Below are positions 44,345-54,474 of a stretch of 64,000 nt of DNA, piece after piece. The stretch comes from Vibrio fortis (GTDB lineage Bacteria; Pseudomonadota; Gammaproteobacteria; Enterobacterales; Vibrionaceae). The stretch lies in contig NZ_AP025488.1 of the NCBI RefSeq assembly GCF_024347475.1, forward strand, positions 186,001 through 250,000, written 5' to 3'. The position numbers were made by a program, and so were the translations under genes. The first letter of the stretch is position 1. The number at the start of each line of letters is the position of its first letter. The notes beneath the pieces are model-generated. The model searched no databases. It saw only the letters and a program-made list of their open reading frames with translations, and had not been told where the DNA came from.

Positions 44345-45286
44345 TTACTGCTCACCCGCTAATGTTGAGAGGATCAACGCTTTCAACCACTGATGAGGAG
44401 CGCTATTACTGGTTCGTTTGTGCTCAATAAGATAGATATTCAGGCACAGCTCAGGGAAGGCTTCCATCGTAAGCACAGGGACAAGTTGTTGTTTAAGGTA
44501 TGAAGAGGTCAACAGCTTATTAGAAGAGACCATCACCGTGTCCGTCTGCTGCATGACCGAAACTAATGAGTGAAGCTGACCACTTTGGAAAACCACATCC
44601 CTTTTTCTACCATGTTTGGATAGGTATTTATCAATCGGATTAACCAAACCAGACGCAGAGCGAATATCCAGACTCATATCGACAAATCGATAATTCAGAC
44701 ACTCTTCTAATGTGACTTGTTGTTGCTTGGCTAAAGGGTGATTTCGCGAGACGTAAAAAACGGGATAGGTCGTCGCTATGCATTGAGATGGAAACTCCGA
44801 TTCATTGTCTGGCTTATCAACATGAAACGAGAAATCCACGCTTCGGTCGGCTAGCTGTTGAGTGGGCTCTTTGGCGACTGGGAACTCAACTAAACTCGCC
44901 TTTGGAGCGTGCTCTTTGAGCGCAGTAATCAAAGGAATACTGACAAAACCACTCATCAAAGGAGGCAGTGAAATAGCGAATGTTTGGTCACACGATTCTG
45001 GTGTAAACGCGGATCTGGCAATCAGACTCTGCATGTTTCGAAGTAACTCTTCCAAGGGCTCTTGCAGTTCCAATGCCTTCTGCGTCGGCACCAAGCCATT
45101 GGATTCACGATAAAATAAAGGGTCGTCAAACAATTCACGTAAACGCCCCAAGGTTCGACTCATTGCGGGTTGCGACAAGTACAGCGCTTGTGCCGCTCGG
45201 GTGACATTGCGTTCTTTGATTAAAACGCTCAAGGAGACCAATAAGTTGAGATCAAGACGAGAAAGCTGTTGTTCTAGAGTTACCAT
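44345..45286 (-). CDS. LysR-family transcriptional regulator
   Basis: A 313-residue LysR regulator; helix-turn-helix in LDLNLLVSLSVLIKERNVTRAAQALYLSQPAMSRTLGRLRE (about 11-51), then DPLFYRESNGLVPTQKA. The effector domain has no recognised ligand. TAGGTGC lies 7 bases before the start. Downstream on the same strand is the DUF1254 gene; upstream is the end of a chemoreceptor operon. It resembles, but does not duplicate, the LysR at 20.7-21.6 kb. Confidence 0.88.
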   Translation of the reverse strand: MVTLEQQLSRLDLNLLVSLSVLIKERNVTRAAQALYLSQPAMSRTLGRLRELFDDPLFYRESNGLVPTQKALELQEPLEELLRNMQSLIARSAFTPESCDQTFAISLPPLMSGFVSIPLITALKEHAPKASLVEFPVAKEPTQQLADRSVDFSFHVDKPDNESEFPSQCIATTYPVFYVSRNHPLAKQQQVTLEECLNYRFVDMSLDIRSASGLVNPIDKYLSKHGRKRDVVFQSGQLHSLVSVMQQTDTVMVSSNKLLTSSYLKQQLVPVLTMEAFPELCLNIYLIEHKRTSNSAPHQWLKALILSTLAGEQ

Positions 45287-45369
45287 CTACATGCACCTAA
45301 GTTATATCACTTTATTACTATTATCCTTTTTGAAATAAAAATCACCTTTATTAAGACTCTAAAAGACAG

Positions 45370-45395
45370 AAAGCCCCACCGAAGTGGAGCTTTTG
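45370..45395 (-). terminator. Terminator after the chemoreceptor gene
   Basis: On the minus strand GCTCCAC-TTCG-GTGGGGC forms a hairpin with one mismatch in the UUCG-loop style, followed by TTTCTGTCTTTT. Confidence 0.7.
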
Positions 45396-45430
45396 CGTTG
45401 TAGCTCAGCTACAGGGTATGGACAGGCAAT

Positions 45431-46903
45431 CTAGTATTTGAAGCGATCAATTTGCCCTGATAGCTCCTCGGTGTGACCCAAGATATCTTCTGCCAGTGAT
45501 TGCAGGTTGCCATTGACTGTCTGCATGCGGCTCGCACTCGCATCCAGCAAGTTCATGTCATCAGCCACAGTAGAGCTCACATTTGATTGCTCTTCACAAG
45601 CTGAAGCGACAGAGTCAACCATCTCATTAATTGAAGAGACTGAGCTGATGATACTGATCAAGGCTTCTTGGATTTCATCCGAGCTCTCTTTAGTTTTCTC
45701 CACCAGCTGTTTCGACTTCTGAGTGGCATCAAAAGAGGCCGATGCTTCTACTTGTAAGCGCTCAATAATGGTTTCGATTTCATTGGTAGATTCGTGCGTC
45801 TTCGATGCCAAAGCGCGAACCTCGTCAGCAACGACCGCAAAACCACGTCCACTTTCACCCGCACGTGCCGCTTCAATCGCTGCGTTCAGCGCAAGTAAGT
45901 TGGTTTGCTCAGCAATGGCTTTGATTACCTCAATCACACGACCAATGTCATCACTACTTACCTTCAATGAATTTGCACAATCCGCAGCACTCTCTAGGCT
46001 TTGTACCAGTTCACCGATGTTCTGTGCATTCACTTCAATCGTTTGGCCGCTGCGGTGGCTAAGCTGCAACGCATCGTTTGATTGATGCAGCGTATTTTCA
46101 GTGTGTGCTGCGATCTCTTTCGTCGCGATATTGAACTGCTCAATCTTGCTCAGGCTCTCGTGAGTTAGGCTCGTTTGTTGGGTGGTTTGAACGTTCATCT
46201 CATCACGCAAGTTCGCAATCGCGTGACCATTACCTGTAAGGTGTTGTGTGGTTTTTGCTGTATCAACAATGATGCTCTGTACGGTCGCTACGAACTGGTT
46301 AAACGCGCTCGCAAGCTCAGTGACTTCATCATCCCCTTTCTCTTCCACTCGAGACGTCAGGTCACCACCACCAGCAGCAATGTCATTCATGTTCTCAGAC
46401 ATCTGTTTGATTGGCGCAACCACTTTACGGTCGAGTACAAAAGAGATAAGAAGTAAGTTAATCGCAAAGACACTGAACATGATCAACGACGATACCTGCA
46501 TGGCATTGGCCAGTTCATCACGAGCGGCTTGCTGATTAAAACCAATTTCGACTTCACCGACAGGCAGGTTATCCCAGGTAATAGTCAGTGACGACAGCGT
46601 TTCTACAGGCAAAGAGTTAACACTCGCTAGCGCCTTACCGTTTTGATCGAGAACTGAAATAGAGGCGATAGAGCTCTTTTGTGCGTAAGCATCAATGATA
46701 TTCTGAACCAGTGCTTTGTCGTACACATAAACAGGTTCTTGTAGGATAACCTCAAGCTCTGAGACCACTTCAGAGGCATTGAGTTGCGCCTGAGACTCTG
46801 CGGCATTCTTACTAATGAAGTACTGAGCTGGCAGAGCAACCGCTGCCACTAACACCATGACCAATGCGATCATCAGTACCATTTTCTTTGTTAATTTGTT
46901 CAT
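45431..46903 (-). CDS. Methyl-accepting chemotaxis protein
   Basis: A 490-residue inner-membrane receptor: helix 1 near 8-29, a small periplasmic domain (about 30-132), helix 2 near 134-155, HAMP ([28 protein letters not shown], about 157-205) and a cytoplasmic signalling domain with the hairpin tip [40 protein letters not shown] near 330-369. The sensor is too short for a double Cache domain. It starts 4 bases after the preceding binding-protein gene, so the two are one operon, and the receptor may read that protein rather than a free ligand. No pentapeptide CheR-docking tail is seen. Confidence 0.93.
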   Translation of the reverse strand: MNKLTKKMVLMIALVMVLVAAVALPAQYFISKNAAESQAQLNASEVVSELEVILQEPVYVYDKALVQNIIDAYAQKSSIASISVLDQNGKALASVNSLPVETLSSLTITWDNLPVGEVEIGFNQQAARDELANAMQVSSLIMFSVFAINLLLISFVLDRKVVAPIKQMSENMNDIAAGGGDLTSRVEEKGDDEVTELASAFNQFVATVQSIIVDTAKTTQHLTGNGHAIANLRDEMNVQTTQQTSLTHESLSKIEQFNIATKEIAAHTENTLHQSNDALQLSHRSGQTIEVNAQNIGELVQSLESAADCANSLKVSSDDIGRVIEVIKAIAEQTNLLALNAAIEAARAGESGRGFAVVADEVRALASKTHESTNEIETIIERLQVEASASFDATQKSKQLVEKTKESSDEIQEALISIISSVSSINEMVDSVASACEEQSNVSSTVADDMNLLDASASRMQTVNGNLQSLAEDILGHTEELSGQIDRFKY

Positions 46904-46907
46904 GTGA

Positions 46908-47771
46908 CTACTTCCGATTCGCTAGTGGGTCAAAATAGTATTTTTCAGGCATCGCCTGTGTCTGTTGTGTGAGGTATGGGTTATCAAGATCGATAATGAC
47001 GCGTTCTTGTAACTTGGCGAGTGACAGCGCCATCTTTACTTCTTTGTCAGCAAAGAACATCTCTTCATAAGTGCCGTCTTCAAAGATCTCATTGATGATA
47101 CTAAGCAGATGTTGCTGTAGCTCACTCTCACCTTTCTTTACGAAAAACATGTAAGGCATTCGATAGCGCAGCATGATATGGCTGTCTACGGCAAGCGGTA
47201 GCTCAGGATGGGATTCGACCTCAGCAAAGGGTTCCATCACACCGCGAGCAAAGAAATGACAGCGATTGCCCGCCAACATCATTTCAAAGATATTCGGATA
47301 CTTAAGCGATTTCGCCGTTTTGATGTTGTTGGCGTCAATGATGAAAGTGTCTGGCCACGTTTTACCTGAGCAGATAGTGAACCTCTGCAGATCAGGCAAG
47401 TTTTGAACTCCGGCAAGCAGGTTATGATCGTTTTGATGGATCAAACCAATGCGCATACCGAGCATGCCCCGAAATATTGGGAAGTGCACCGGATCAAAGC
47501 GCTGCTCCATATCAATACTGGTCGCAGTCCATATTACATCCAGCTTGCCAGACTCTAAGTCCGCCATCACCCTAGAGCCAGCAGGCTCACCCGTTTCGGC
47601 ATAAACAAATTCGATACTGTCAAAGCGCTCTGAGCGCGCTACCACCTCTTTGATGAGTGTTAAATGCAGCTTTTGGTCGTCAGGCTTACCCGCGACTTTT
47701 AGTGGCTCAGCAAATAATGGCATTGAGGTCATACTCGTAACCAGAGCCATTACTGATATTAGTTTCTTCAC
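46908..47771 (-). CDS. Periplasmic solute-binding-like protein, operon with chemoreceptor
   Basis: A 287-residue exported protein (signal [16 protein letters not shown], cleavage near 22) with a family-3 type bilobal binding fold: [23 protein letters not shown] near 22, [21 protein letters not shown] near 67 and a late [18 protein letters not shown]. It uses a GTG start behind GGGGGA with 5-base spacing, which is required to include the leader. There are no ABC permease genes; the next gene, 4 bases on, is a chemoreceptor, so it probably serves sensing rather than uptake. Ligand unknown. Confidence 0.82.
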   Translation of the reverse strand: MKKLISVMALVTSMTSMPLFAEPLKVAGKPDDQKLHLTLIKEVVARSERFDSIEFVYAETGEPAGSRVMADLESGKLDVIWTATSIDMEQRFDPVHFPIFRGMLGMRIGLIHQNDHNLLAGVQNLPDLQRFTICSGKTWPDTFIIDANNIKTAKSLKYPNIFEMMLAGNRCHFFARGVMEPFAEVESHPELPLAVDSHIMLRYRMPYMFFVKKGESELQQHLLSIINEIFEDGTYEEMFFADKEVKMALSLAKLQERVIIDLDNPYLTQQTQAMPEKYYFDPLANRK

Positions 47772-48122
47772 ATCTATCCCCCGTCGATATTGATGCTGTT
47801 ACCTTATTATCTCGGTAACAGAATAGCAAACTGTAACTTTTTGAGTTTGATATGTGACATATATGGCATTTTGTATGGATTAAATTTTTAAATTGTCATT
47901 CATACGAAACAGATGATGAGAAGGCTATCTTTGAAAGTGAGGAGGAAGAAAAACCCTTAGAAAGTAAAAACCACACATAAAGAGGTGCTATATAGCCCTA
48001 ACTTTGGTTGGTTTTTGTGCTCGACAAGCTTAGCTATACTCACGCCGAAAACTATTTATAAATCCCTCACTGACAAGTGAGATTGCTCTGGAATTACGCT
48101 CCAGCTCGCGAAAGGAAAAGTC
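47772..48122. other. 351-base gap between binding-protein and trhO genes
   Basis: This divergent region must hold both promoters. I see a small hairpin CTGGA-ATTACGC-TCCAG shortly before trhO (about 48088-48104), within its 5' leader, and the trhO ribosome site AAAGGA. No gene or long repeat is visible. Confidence 0.5.
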
Positions 48123-49106
48123 ATGTCTCAATATGTTGTATGCGCACTCTACAAGTTTGTCGCACTGGATGATTACCAAGATATCCGCCAACCACTTACT
48201 CAACTGCTTCTCGACAATCAAATCCGTGGCACCTTGCTGCTTGCCCAAGAAGGCATCAATGGCACGGTAGCTGGCTCACGCGAATCAATCGACGCTCTGC
48301 TTGCTTGGTTCAAGCTTGATGAGCGCCTAGCTGATGTTGTCTACAAAGAGTCGTTCAACGAACAACAACCGTTCAACCGCACTAAGGTTAAGCTCAAAAA
48401 AGAGATCGTAACCATGGGTGTGGAGGGAATCGACCCTCGCCATGTCGTGGGTACATACGTAAAGCCAAAAGACTGGAATGAACTGATCTCAGATCCTGAT
48501 GTGGTACTGGTCGATACTCGTAACGACTACGAAGTCGACATCGGTACTTTCAAAAATGCGGTCAATCCAAACACAGAAACCTTCCGTGAGTTCCCGCAAT
48601 ACGTTGAAGACAATCTGGATCCTACTAAACACAAAAAGGTAGCGATGTTCTGTACTGGTGGCATTCGCTGTGAAAAGTCGACGGCTTACATGAAAGAGCA
48701 AGGCTTCGAAGAGGTGTATCACCTTGAAGGCGGCATCCTAAAGTATCTAGAGGAAGTGCCTGAAGAAGAGAGCATGTGGGAAGGTGATTGCTACGTGTTT
48801 GATGGCCGTGTTGCGGTTAACCACCAGCTTGAAAAGAGTGGCTATGATGTATGTAACGCTTGTCGTTTGCCAATCACTGAAGAAGACAAACAGTCTGCTG
48901 ATTTTGAAAAAGGTGTAAGCTGCCCTAAGTGTATCGACAAGCACACTGAAGAGCAGAAGCAACGCTTTAGAGAGCGTGAAAAGCAGGTACAGCTGTCTGC
49001 GGCTCGTGGTGAGACTCACGTCGGTGGCGATGCTGCACAGCTGATCGAACAGAGAAAACAGCAAAAACTCGAAAAGAAAGCTCAACAACGAGCAAACAAT
49101 AAATAA
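48123..49106 (+). CDS. trhO: tRNA uridine(34) hydroxylase, rhodanese family (TrhO/YceA)
   Basis: A 327-residue cytosolic protein that makes 5-hydroxyuridine at the wobble base of tRNA with oxygen. N-terminal ferredoxin-like part ([37 protein letters not shown]), then a rhodanese domain with the active cysteine in [13 protein letters not shown] near 177, and a C-terminal zinc-type region CNACRLPI...CPKCIDKH near 240-262. A charged tail rich in Lys and Gln follows. Length and motifs match E. coli YceA (about 350). Terminator directly behind. Confidence 0.95.
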   Translation: MSQYVVCALYKFVALDDYQDIRQPLTQLLLDNQIRGTLLLAQEGINGTVAGSRESIDALLAWFKLDERLADVVYKESFNEQQPFNRTKVKLKKEIVTMGVEGIDPRHVVGTYVKPKDWNELISDPDVVLVDTRNDYEVDIGTFKNAVNPNTETFREFPQYVEDNLDPTKHKKVAMFCTGGIRCEKSTAYMKEQGFEEVYHLEGGILKYLEEVPEEESMWEGDCYVFDGRVAVNHQLEKSGYDVCNACRLPITEEDKQSADFEKGVSCPKCIDKHTEEQKQRFREREKQVQLSAARGETHVGGDAAQLIEQRKQQKLEKKAQQRANNK

Positions 49107-49126
49107 TTGTTATTTTTGAGATAGAT

Positions 49127-49151
49127 AGGGCACTTTTGGTGCCCTTTTTTA
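49127..49151 (+). terminator. Terminator after trhO
   Basis: AGGGCAC (49127-49133) and GTGCCCT (49139-49145) pair over TTTTG, with a seven-base T run. Confidence 0.92.
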
Positions 49152-49239
49152 TTACTTTCGAGCTTTGCGTTCAGTGACACATTTCTTTAATGGTTGTGCT
49201 TCTATACTGATAAGCAAACACCTGAATGAGGACACTCGA

Positions 49240-49503
49240 ATGCTCAATGAAAACCACGCTTTTATCCTAGATTTCCCTGAGTTCAAACTCGATATCGTGC
49301 AACTTAACCACGACGACCCTAAGTTCAAAAACAACATGCAGAAGTACCACGAACTCGACTACACCATTCGCGAACTTGAAGTTTCTGGCAGTCCAATCGA
49401 TGACGACAACATGCACAATCTAAAAGTAGAACGCATGGAACTGAAAGACACCCTCTACAAGCAGCTTTCTCGCCACCATCAACTTGCTGAAGAGTCCAAA
49501 TAA
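49240..49503 (+). CDS. YdcH family protein (DUF465)
   Basis: An 87-residue soluble, highly charged helical hairpin protein: MLNENHAFILDFPEFK at the start and NLKVERMELKDTLYKQLSRH near the end, which fits DUF465/YdcH. Function is unknown in the family. The start at 49240 has GAGGA 8 bases upstream and matches the family N terminus; an in-frame codon at 49165 would add 25 unlikely residues. Confidence 0.85.
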   Translation: MLNENHAFILDFPEFKLDIVQLNHDDPKFKNNMQKYHELDYTIRELEVSGSPIDDDNMHNLKVERMELKDTLYKQLSRHHQLAEESK

Positions 49504-49529
49504 AAAGAAATCGAATTCAAGTAACAACG

Positions 49530-49582
49530 ACACATAGCTATATAGATACAGTGATACATAGATAAATAGATAGATACAGGGA
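49530..49582. repeat. Short ATAGATA-type repeats before a GNAT gene
   Basis: ATAGATACAG occurs at 49542-49551 and 49570-49579, with GATACATAGATAAATAGATAG between, giving a run of GATA/ATAG units of about 40 bases directly upstream of the GNAT gene. It may be a slippage-prone simple repeat. Confidence 0.5.
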
Positions 49583-49595
49583 CGTTCTTTCAACA

Positions 49596-50066
49596 ATGAA
49601 ACAAGGTGTCGAGCCTCATCCATTACGCTACTCGCCAATTCTTCCTTCAGAAGCTGAAACGCAGTTTTCTATGATAAAAGAGGCACTCTATTGTCATGTC
49701 GAAGCCGTATTTGGGTGGGATGATGAATATCAAAGGCAACGAGTAAACAATGACTATCAACTAGACTGGTTTTATTGGATAGATGATGGAGATGATCGAG
49801 TCGGTTTAGTCTGCTACAAACCCTACCAAAACGCCTACCATGTACACTTACTGATCATATTCACGCCTTACCAGAACCAAAAGCTAGGGTGTCGAGTAAT
49901 GAGAGATATCCAAGAGCTCGCCATCAAAGAAAAGCGTGAAACGATTACTCTTTCTAGCTTTAGACGCAATCAGCCAGCGATCGCTTTCTATCAAAGGTTG
50001 GGCTATCAGATAACCGATGATAGCGAAGCAGATTTTGTTAGTATGTCGCTTCGTATCAACGAATAG
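49596..50066 (+). CDS. GNAT-family acetyltransferase-like protein
   Basis: A 156-residue single-domain protein. The acetyl-CoA motif region is YQNQKLGCRVMRDIQELAIKE near 92-112, where the usual Gly/Ala of QxxGxG/A is Cys; the C-terminal RRNQPAIAFYQRLGYQITDD is typical GNAT. The upstream simple repeat lies where the promoter or ribosome site should be; the nearest AGGGA is 14 bases from ATG. Substrate unknown. Confidence 0.78.
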   Translation: MKQGVEPHPLRYSPILPSEAETQFSMIKEALYCHVEAVFGWDDEYQRQRVNNDYQLDWFYWIDDGDDRVGLVCYKPYQNAYHVHLLIIFTPYQNQKLGCRVMRDIQELAIKEKRETITLSSFRRNQPAIAFYQRLGYQITDDSEADFVSMSLRINE

Positions 50067-50106
50067 AGACGCCGTTACAAACCGCCTCTATCCGCTGTTC
50101 TCTAGA

Positions 50107-53034
50107 CTATTTTTGAATGTCTAACTTATCGACAAGAGACGGGAAGCCCCAACCGTTTTCACCAACCACAACCTGCTCACCCGTTAGGTACTCAAACAAG
50201 GTGGGGGCCAATGAGCCATTCGCTTCGATCGTCAGTGGTGTTGAACTTTCGCCAATCGGCTCACCCCAGAAACCAATAAAGGCATCTTTCTCAAGATAAT
50301 CTTCACCGGCATGTCGCCCCGGCACCTTGGTGTTGTAACCAATCCCCTCTTTCGGAAATAGATTCACCGTACCGGCTCTATCTTCCAAGTAGATATTGGC
50401 CAACTGGTTTACTGAATCGGGCCTTGGTGTAAATCGTGTCAGTTGCGTCCACTCATCTGCGTGACACCAAGTCGAAGGCTGAGACTTAACTGCGCGATTT
50501 AAGCACTTATCGACCAAACGAGAGTAAGCGGCAAACTCGGCATCGGTAGGTTTAGGAAGGTAAGTGTTAAGTTGTTGCGTATTCAGTAACTGTGGACGCT
50601 GACCAGTCTCTAGTGACTCATAAAACAGCTTGTCTCCTTGACGTGTAATCAACTCATCCACACGCAACTGGTCACGGTTACCAATCACTCTTACAGAGCA
50701 ACTCTCCTCAGTACAAGCCTGCTCGCGCACGACCATATAGTCCAGCGATTCGGGTAGACGCTTTGCTATCTGATCAATGATATCGATGTGGGTATCTTTA
50801 GGGGCTGCCAACGGAGTCCACTCAGTTAACTCTTGATACACGGGCTGTACCTTCCAACCCTGCTGCGAGTTAAAGAAGTCCATCATAAAGTTACCCCCCG
50901 CAGTCGAAGCCACCACGACATCCACCGCCTTAAGGCTTGGGTAATCGAGAGCATTAGTGATCTTCGGACCTTCCCCTTCATCGGATGAAATTTTCTCAAC
51001 CACGATTGGATAATCAAGCTCTTGCTGAAGACCTTCTAGTACCTGTTTTTCTGGGTTAAGCGCATAGAATACTGGCGTTAAACCGTGATCTCCGGCCATG
51101 CCCCACAAGGTTCGCGAATAGACACCTGCAGACTTATAAGTGTTCTCCACTTGTGTCAGCCAGTAATCCAAGCGGTTGAGCTCACCAGTTGGCATCAGAA
51201 TTTCATCGCTAAACGGGCCAGTGAAGTGAGCAAAATGATCCGGCCACGGGTTATAGATCAAGGTGTAATCCGGCATACCTTGTCCATCTAACTTAGCGTA
51301 TTGGGATATCGCCTGCTCGACCTGTGCCTTTTTGGCAAACTTGGTGAAAAGATCAAAGCCAGAGATCCTTTCATAAGATTGGATATCTTCGATTAGCGCT
51401 TGGCGCATTTCGGTCAGAGACTGCTCTACATCCGCTCGTTGTTCTAACTCTTTCAAGCAGCGCTTTTCGCCATAGTCACGCAAAGACTCACCGAATCCAA
51501 GATTCACCAAGCCATCGTAAGTGGTGTGTGCGTTCCAGTCGTACTGAGCATTGCAGTTCAACGTCTTTAAGTAGTTAAGGCGATCAAACATGGTTTGGAC
51601 CTTGTTATCTGCCATCAACACATCTAGCTGCAGTGCATCATTACCGAAGAAGTAATATGCGCGGTCGATCTCTCGATCAACGAAGTGGAAGTTCGGAACG
51701 CCTGTTCCGCCCTCTCCTGAAACTCTCGCACCGGTTTTAATGATCGGCAGATTGCGAACACTGATGGTTGGCGTTGAAGAGATACCAACTCGGCTAATAT
51801 TGGCCTTGTTTTCGTTGTATAGTCTCTTAAAGAAAGGCAAATAGTACTGGTCTTGATACGCCTGTTCAGCCAATTGCGCCATAAAACTCACCTGTTGCTC
51901 ATGTGGCGGCTCAATCACTTGTTCAAGCTTAGGTTTGTACTGTTCGCGGTTTTGATGGTGCTGATTCGCAATCGAGATAAATGGGGCAGTCGGGTCAACC
52001 AAACCTTCAATCAAACCTTGCTGTAAGCCATCAACGGTCACTTGCACCGCGAAGCGACGGTTTTGCTGAGAAGAGAGAAATTCAATCAAATCTTGCGGAT
52101 TGTCATCAAAGGCTTGCCGCATCCAATCATCAAGTGCGTCTGTTCTCTCTTCTTTAAATACAAATTGGCGATATGCCTTGAGCAAGTTGAGACGAACAAA
52201 ATCGATCAGGGTGACGGTGAGAGCTTGTGCCTTGTTGTTCGGTTTATTAGCGTTTTCCGGCTTACCATCTTCGACAATGGTCATCAATGCTGAGCGAATG
52301 TCGCTTGGCTCCATGCCTTGCGCCGCCTTGTCGATCAAACCCACAACAATCGGTTGGATTTTATTGATGATAGCCAAATCTTGTTCGCTATCAGTAAGGT
52401 AAGTATAGCTATCTGGCAGAGTATCCATATCTCGCCACACACCTAAATCAAACAAGGCATCGTAGATCACCACCATATTGGCAATAAACTTGTCATCTAC
52501 CCGAATGCCCTCATGGTGCCCCGTTGATTCTGTTGACGTGTCTGGCTGCTGATGACTCTCCGAATGTGCTTCGCTTATTTCTTCGGCATCGCCAAAATGG
52601 TACAAGCTATGTTCAAAGCCCTTTAGCGTGGGTTCATCGTAAATTGTCGCCAGATACTCTTTAAACACATCTTCACTACCAATGCCTGCATAACGGTCAT
52701 AATAGCTATACAGAAAATAACCAAGAGGAATCGAGTAAGTAGGATTTGATAACTGAGCGATGACACGCGCTTTGGTTTTCGCATCCAATGGCAGCGCTAA
52801 TATGTAAGTGTCTAACGTCACGCCAGCAATCGTAAACAGAGCAGCATCGCGAGTCAGAGTTGCAGAATAGCTCAAACTCGACACAACCTGATTTTTCAAA
52901 ACTTCACTTGAACTGAATACACCACCAATTACAGGAGTTTCTGAAAGTTGTGCCTGCACACCACTCGCCACTAGGCTTAACGGAAATATGCCCAGAACAA
53001 GCGCTGAACGATAAGGACGAAAAAGCTTCTTCAT
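50107..53034 (-). CDS. Large exported phosphodiesterase/nucleotide pyrophosphatase-like protein
   Basis: A 975-residue protein with signal peptide (LGIFPLSLVASGVQA-Q, near 29). The N-terminal 400 residues are helical and unfamiliar. From about 430 the protein looks like the alkaline phosphatase superfamily, type I phosphodiesterase group: GEGGTGVPNFHF near 440 could hold the nucleophile threonine, with metal ligands in NPWPDHFAHF near 615 and WGMAGDHGLTP near 655, and a late GRHAGEDYLEKDAFIGFWG near 910. It likely hydrolyses phosphodiester or phosphate bonds in the periplasm or outside; the substrate is unknown. It is about twice the length of common family members. Confidence 0.75.
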   Translation of the reverse strand: MKKLFRPYRSALVLGIFPLSLVASGVQAQLSETPVIGGVFSSSEVLKNQVVSSLSYSATLTRDAALFTIAGVTLDTYILALPLDAKTKARVIAQLSNPTYSIPLGYFLYSYYDRYAGIGSEDVFKEYLATIYDEPTLKGFEHSLYHFGDAEEISEAHSESHQQPDTSTESTGHHEGIRVDDKFIANMVVIYDALFDLGVWRDMDTLPDSYTYLTDSEQDLAIINKIQPIVVGLIDKAAQGMEPSDIRSALMTIVEDGKPENANKPNNKAQALTVTLIDFVRLNLLKAYRQFVFKEERTDALDDWMRQAFDDNPQDLIEFLSSQQNRRFAVQVTVDGLQQGLIEGLVDPTAPFISIANQHHQNREQYKPKLEQVIEPPHEQQVSFMAQLAEQAYQDQYYLPFFKRLYNENKANISRVGISSTPTISVRNLPIIKTGARVSGEGGTGVPNFHFVDREIDRAYYFFGNDALQLDVLMADNKVQTMFDRLNYLKTLNCNAQYDWNAHTTYDGLVNLGFGESLRDYGEKRCLKELEQRADVEQSLTEMRQALIEDIQSYERISGFDLFTKFAKKAQVEQAISQYAKLDGQGMPDYTLIYNPWPDHFAHFTGPFSDEILMPTGELNRLDYWLTQVENTYKSAGVYSRTLWGMAGDHGLTPVFYALNPEKQVLEGLQQELDYPIVVEKISSDEGEGPKITNALDYPSLKAVDVVVASTAGGNFMMDFFNSQQGWKVQPVYQELTEWTPLAAPKDTHIDIIDQIAKRLPESLDYMVVREQACTEESCSVRVIGNRDQLRVDELITRQGDKLFYESLETGQRPQLLNTQQLNTYLPKPTDAEFAAYSRLVDKCLNRAVKSQPSTWCHADEWTQLTRFTPRPDSVNQLANIYLEDRAGTVNLFPKEGIGYNTKVPGRHAGEDYLEKDAFIGFWGEPIGESSTPLTIEANGSLAPTLFEYLTGEQVVVGENGWGFPSLVDKLDIQK

Positions 53035-53271
53035 TGAATATCCTTTGACTTCGCGATCGATTTATAAAACTGGCGTATTGTTTCATTCCACATTCATTAG
53101 TCAACCTTAGTTTGCGACGAGAAAAAATGACAGCCTGTCTGTTATTGAGTGAACTGATACTTACAGAGTGAGTTATTTATATGAAACTTAGAGACTAATC
53201 ACACTATTAGCTGTTATTTGTATCATTTATTGGAGCAATTTAACCTAAGATTAAGAACATTAATTTCCACT

Positions 53272-54474
53272 ATGGCGTACAAAATGAACAAGTTGGTCGG
53301 AAGACACCTAGAAGAGATGGCCGATATTCGTTCGACTCGAAAACAGAAAATCGTCTACTCCTTTTCGCTAACCTCTGCAGCGTTGTTTGTTTTCTATACT
53401 TGGGCATATTTCCAAGATGGCTATTACACCCTGTCTGTCTTTGAAATGATGTTCGCCATTATTGCCGTCATTAACGCCGTTTATATTAAAAAGGTTCAAG
53501 AACCCCACTATTGTGAATTGTTGTTGAGCTGCGTATTGCTAATCCAAGGTGTTGTGCTGTTTCTCTATAGCGGAACCATCCCTGAGCGTATGCTTTGGCT
53601 TTATCCGATCTTAGCCGCGGTTATCTTTATTAATGAATTTCGCATGGGGTTGATCCTCAGTGTTACCTTCTTACTTTTTCTTAGCAGTTTGATGGCATTT
53701 ATCCCTCATAAATTCGCACTGCCGTTCAACAGTACACACCGCTTCTCTCTAAGTCTTGTGACCATGAGTGCCGTGTGCCACGTGTCATCTTATTACTACA
53801 CCAAGGCTGTGGGCTATATTCAACGCTTATATCAAGAAGGGATTGAAGACCTTGCTTACCGAGATCAACTCACAGGGCTTGCCAATCGTTGGAGCTTTGA
53901 ACGTTGGGCAATCGAGAAACTCAACACCGTCAATACGAATAATAGTGTGACGGCTTTGGTCTTCTTAGATATCGATAACTTCAAAACCATCAATGACAGC
54001 TTTGGTCATGATGTTGGCGACAGTGTTCTACAACACTTTGCCCAGCGATTGAAAAATAACCTTCGCAGTAAAGACCGATCAACTCATAAGCATGACTATT
54101 CGATTGCCCGCTTCGCTGGCGATGAGTTTGTATTAATGCTCTATGATGTGAGAAGCAAGCAAGATTTAGATGGCATTTTGCAGAGAATCAGCGGCTTGTT
54201 TGAAAACGAAAACCTGACCAACAATCAAGTCGGCACACTCACCTTAAGTATTGGGGTGGCAATGTATCCTAGTGACGCGACCGATCTTGCAGAGCTGACA
54301 CGCTGTGCAGACAAAGCGATGTATTATGCCAAGCACTCTGGTAAAAACCGTTTCGCTTATTACCAAGACGATCTCACGACACCACTCATTGAGGATGGGC
54401 ACTGTTCTGAGCCGCGCAAAGCCATCGAGACAATACCAAGTAATGTCACCGCTTTACACCAGCAATCTAGTTAG
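53272..54474 (+). CDS. Membrane diguanylate cyclase (GGDEF) protein
   Basis: An inner-membrane protein of about 400 residues with roughly six helices (about 30-185) and a C-terminal GGDEF domain (about 210-370). The active loop reads RFAGDEF, an AGDEF variant that is functional in other proteins; the substrate-site DIDNFKTINDSFGHDVGD near 239 is intact, so c-di-GMP synthesis is likely. The inhibitory RxxD site five residues before the loop is absent (KHDY instead). ATG 53272 is chosen but is not certain: no strong ribosome site is near, and 53284 or an earlier TTG (53218) are possible. It is divergent from the phosphodiesterase-like gene, and its last bases overlap the next, converging gene. 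Confidence 0.85.
   Translation: MAYKMNKLVGRHLEEMADIRSTRKQKIVYSFSLTSAALFVFYTWAYFQDGYYTLSVFEMMFAIIAVINAVYIKKVQEPHYCELLLSCVLLIQGVVLFLYSGTIPERMLWLYPILAAVIFINEFRMGLILSVTFLLFLSSLMAFIPHKFALPFNSTHRFSLSLVTMSAVCHVSSYYYTKAVGYIQRLYQEGIEDLAYRDQLTGLANRWSFERWAIEKLNTVNTNNSVTALVFLDIDNFKTINDSFGHDVGDSVLQHFAQRLKNNLRSKDRSTHKHDYSIARFAGDEFVLMLYDVRSKQDLDGILQRISGLFENENLTNNQVGTLTLSIGVAMYPSDATDLAELTRCADKAMYYAKHSGKNRFAYYQDDLTTPLIEDGHCSEPRKAIETIPSNVTALHQQSS

Noticed and set aside
45723..46085. 120-codon plus-strand frame in the chemoreceptor gene
   Set aside because: Antisense shadow of the conserved signalling domain, rich in Ser and Ala as such shadows are.
49530..49582. Possible CRISPR or tandem-repeat array
   Set aside because: Units are 4-10 bases, irregular and few, with no spacer structure and no cas genes; kept only as a simple repeat.
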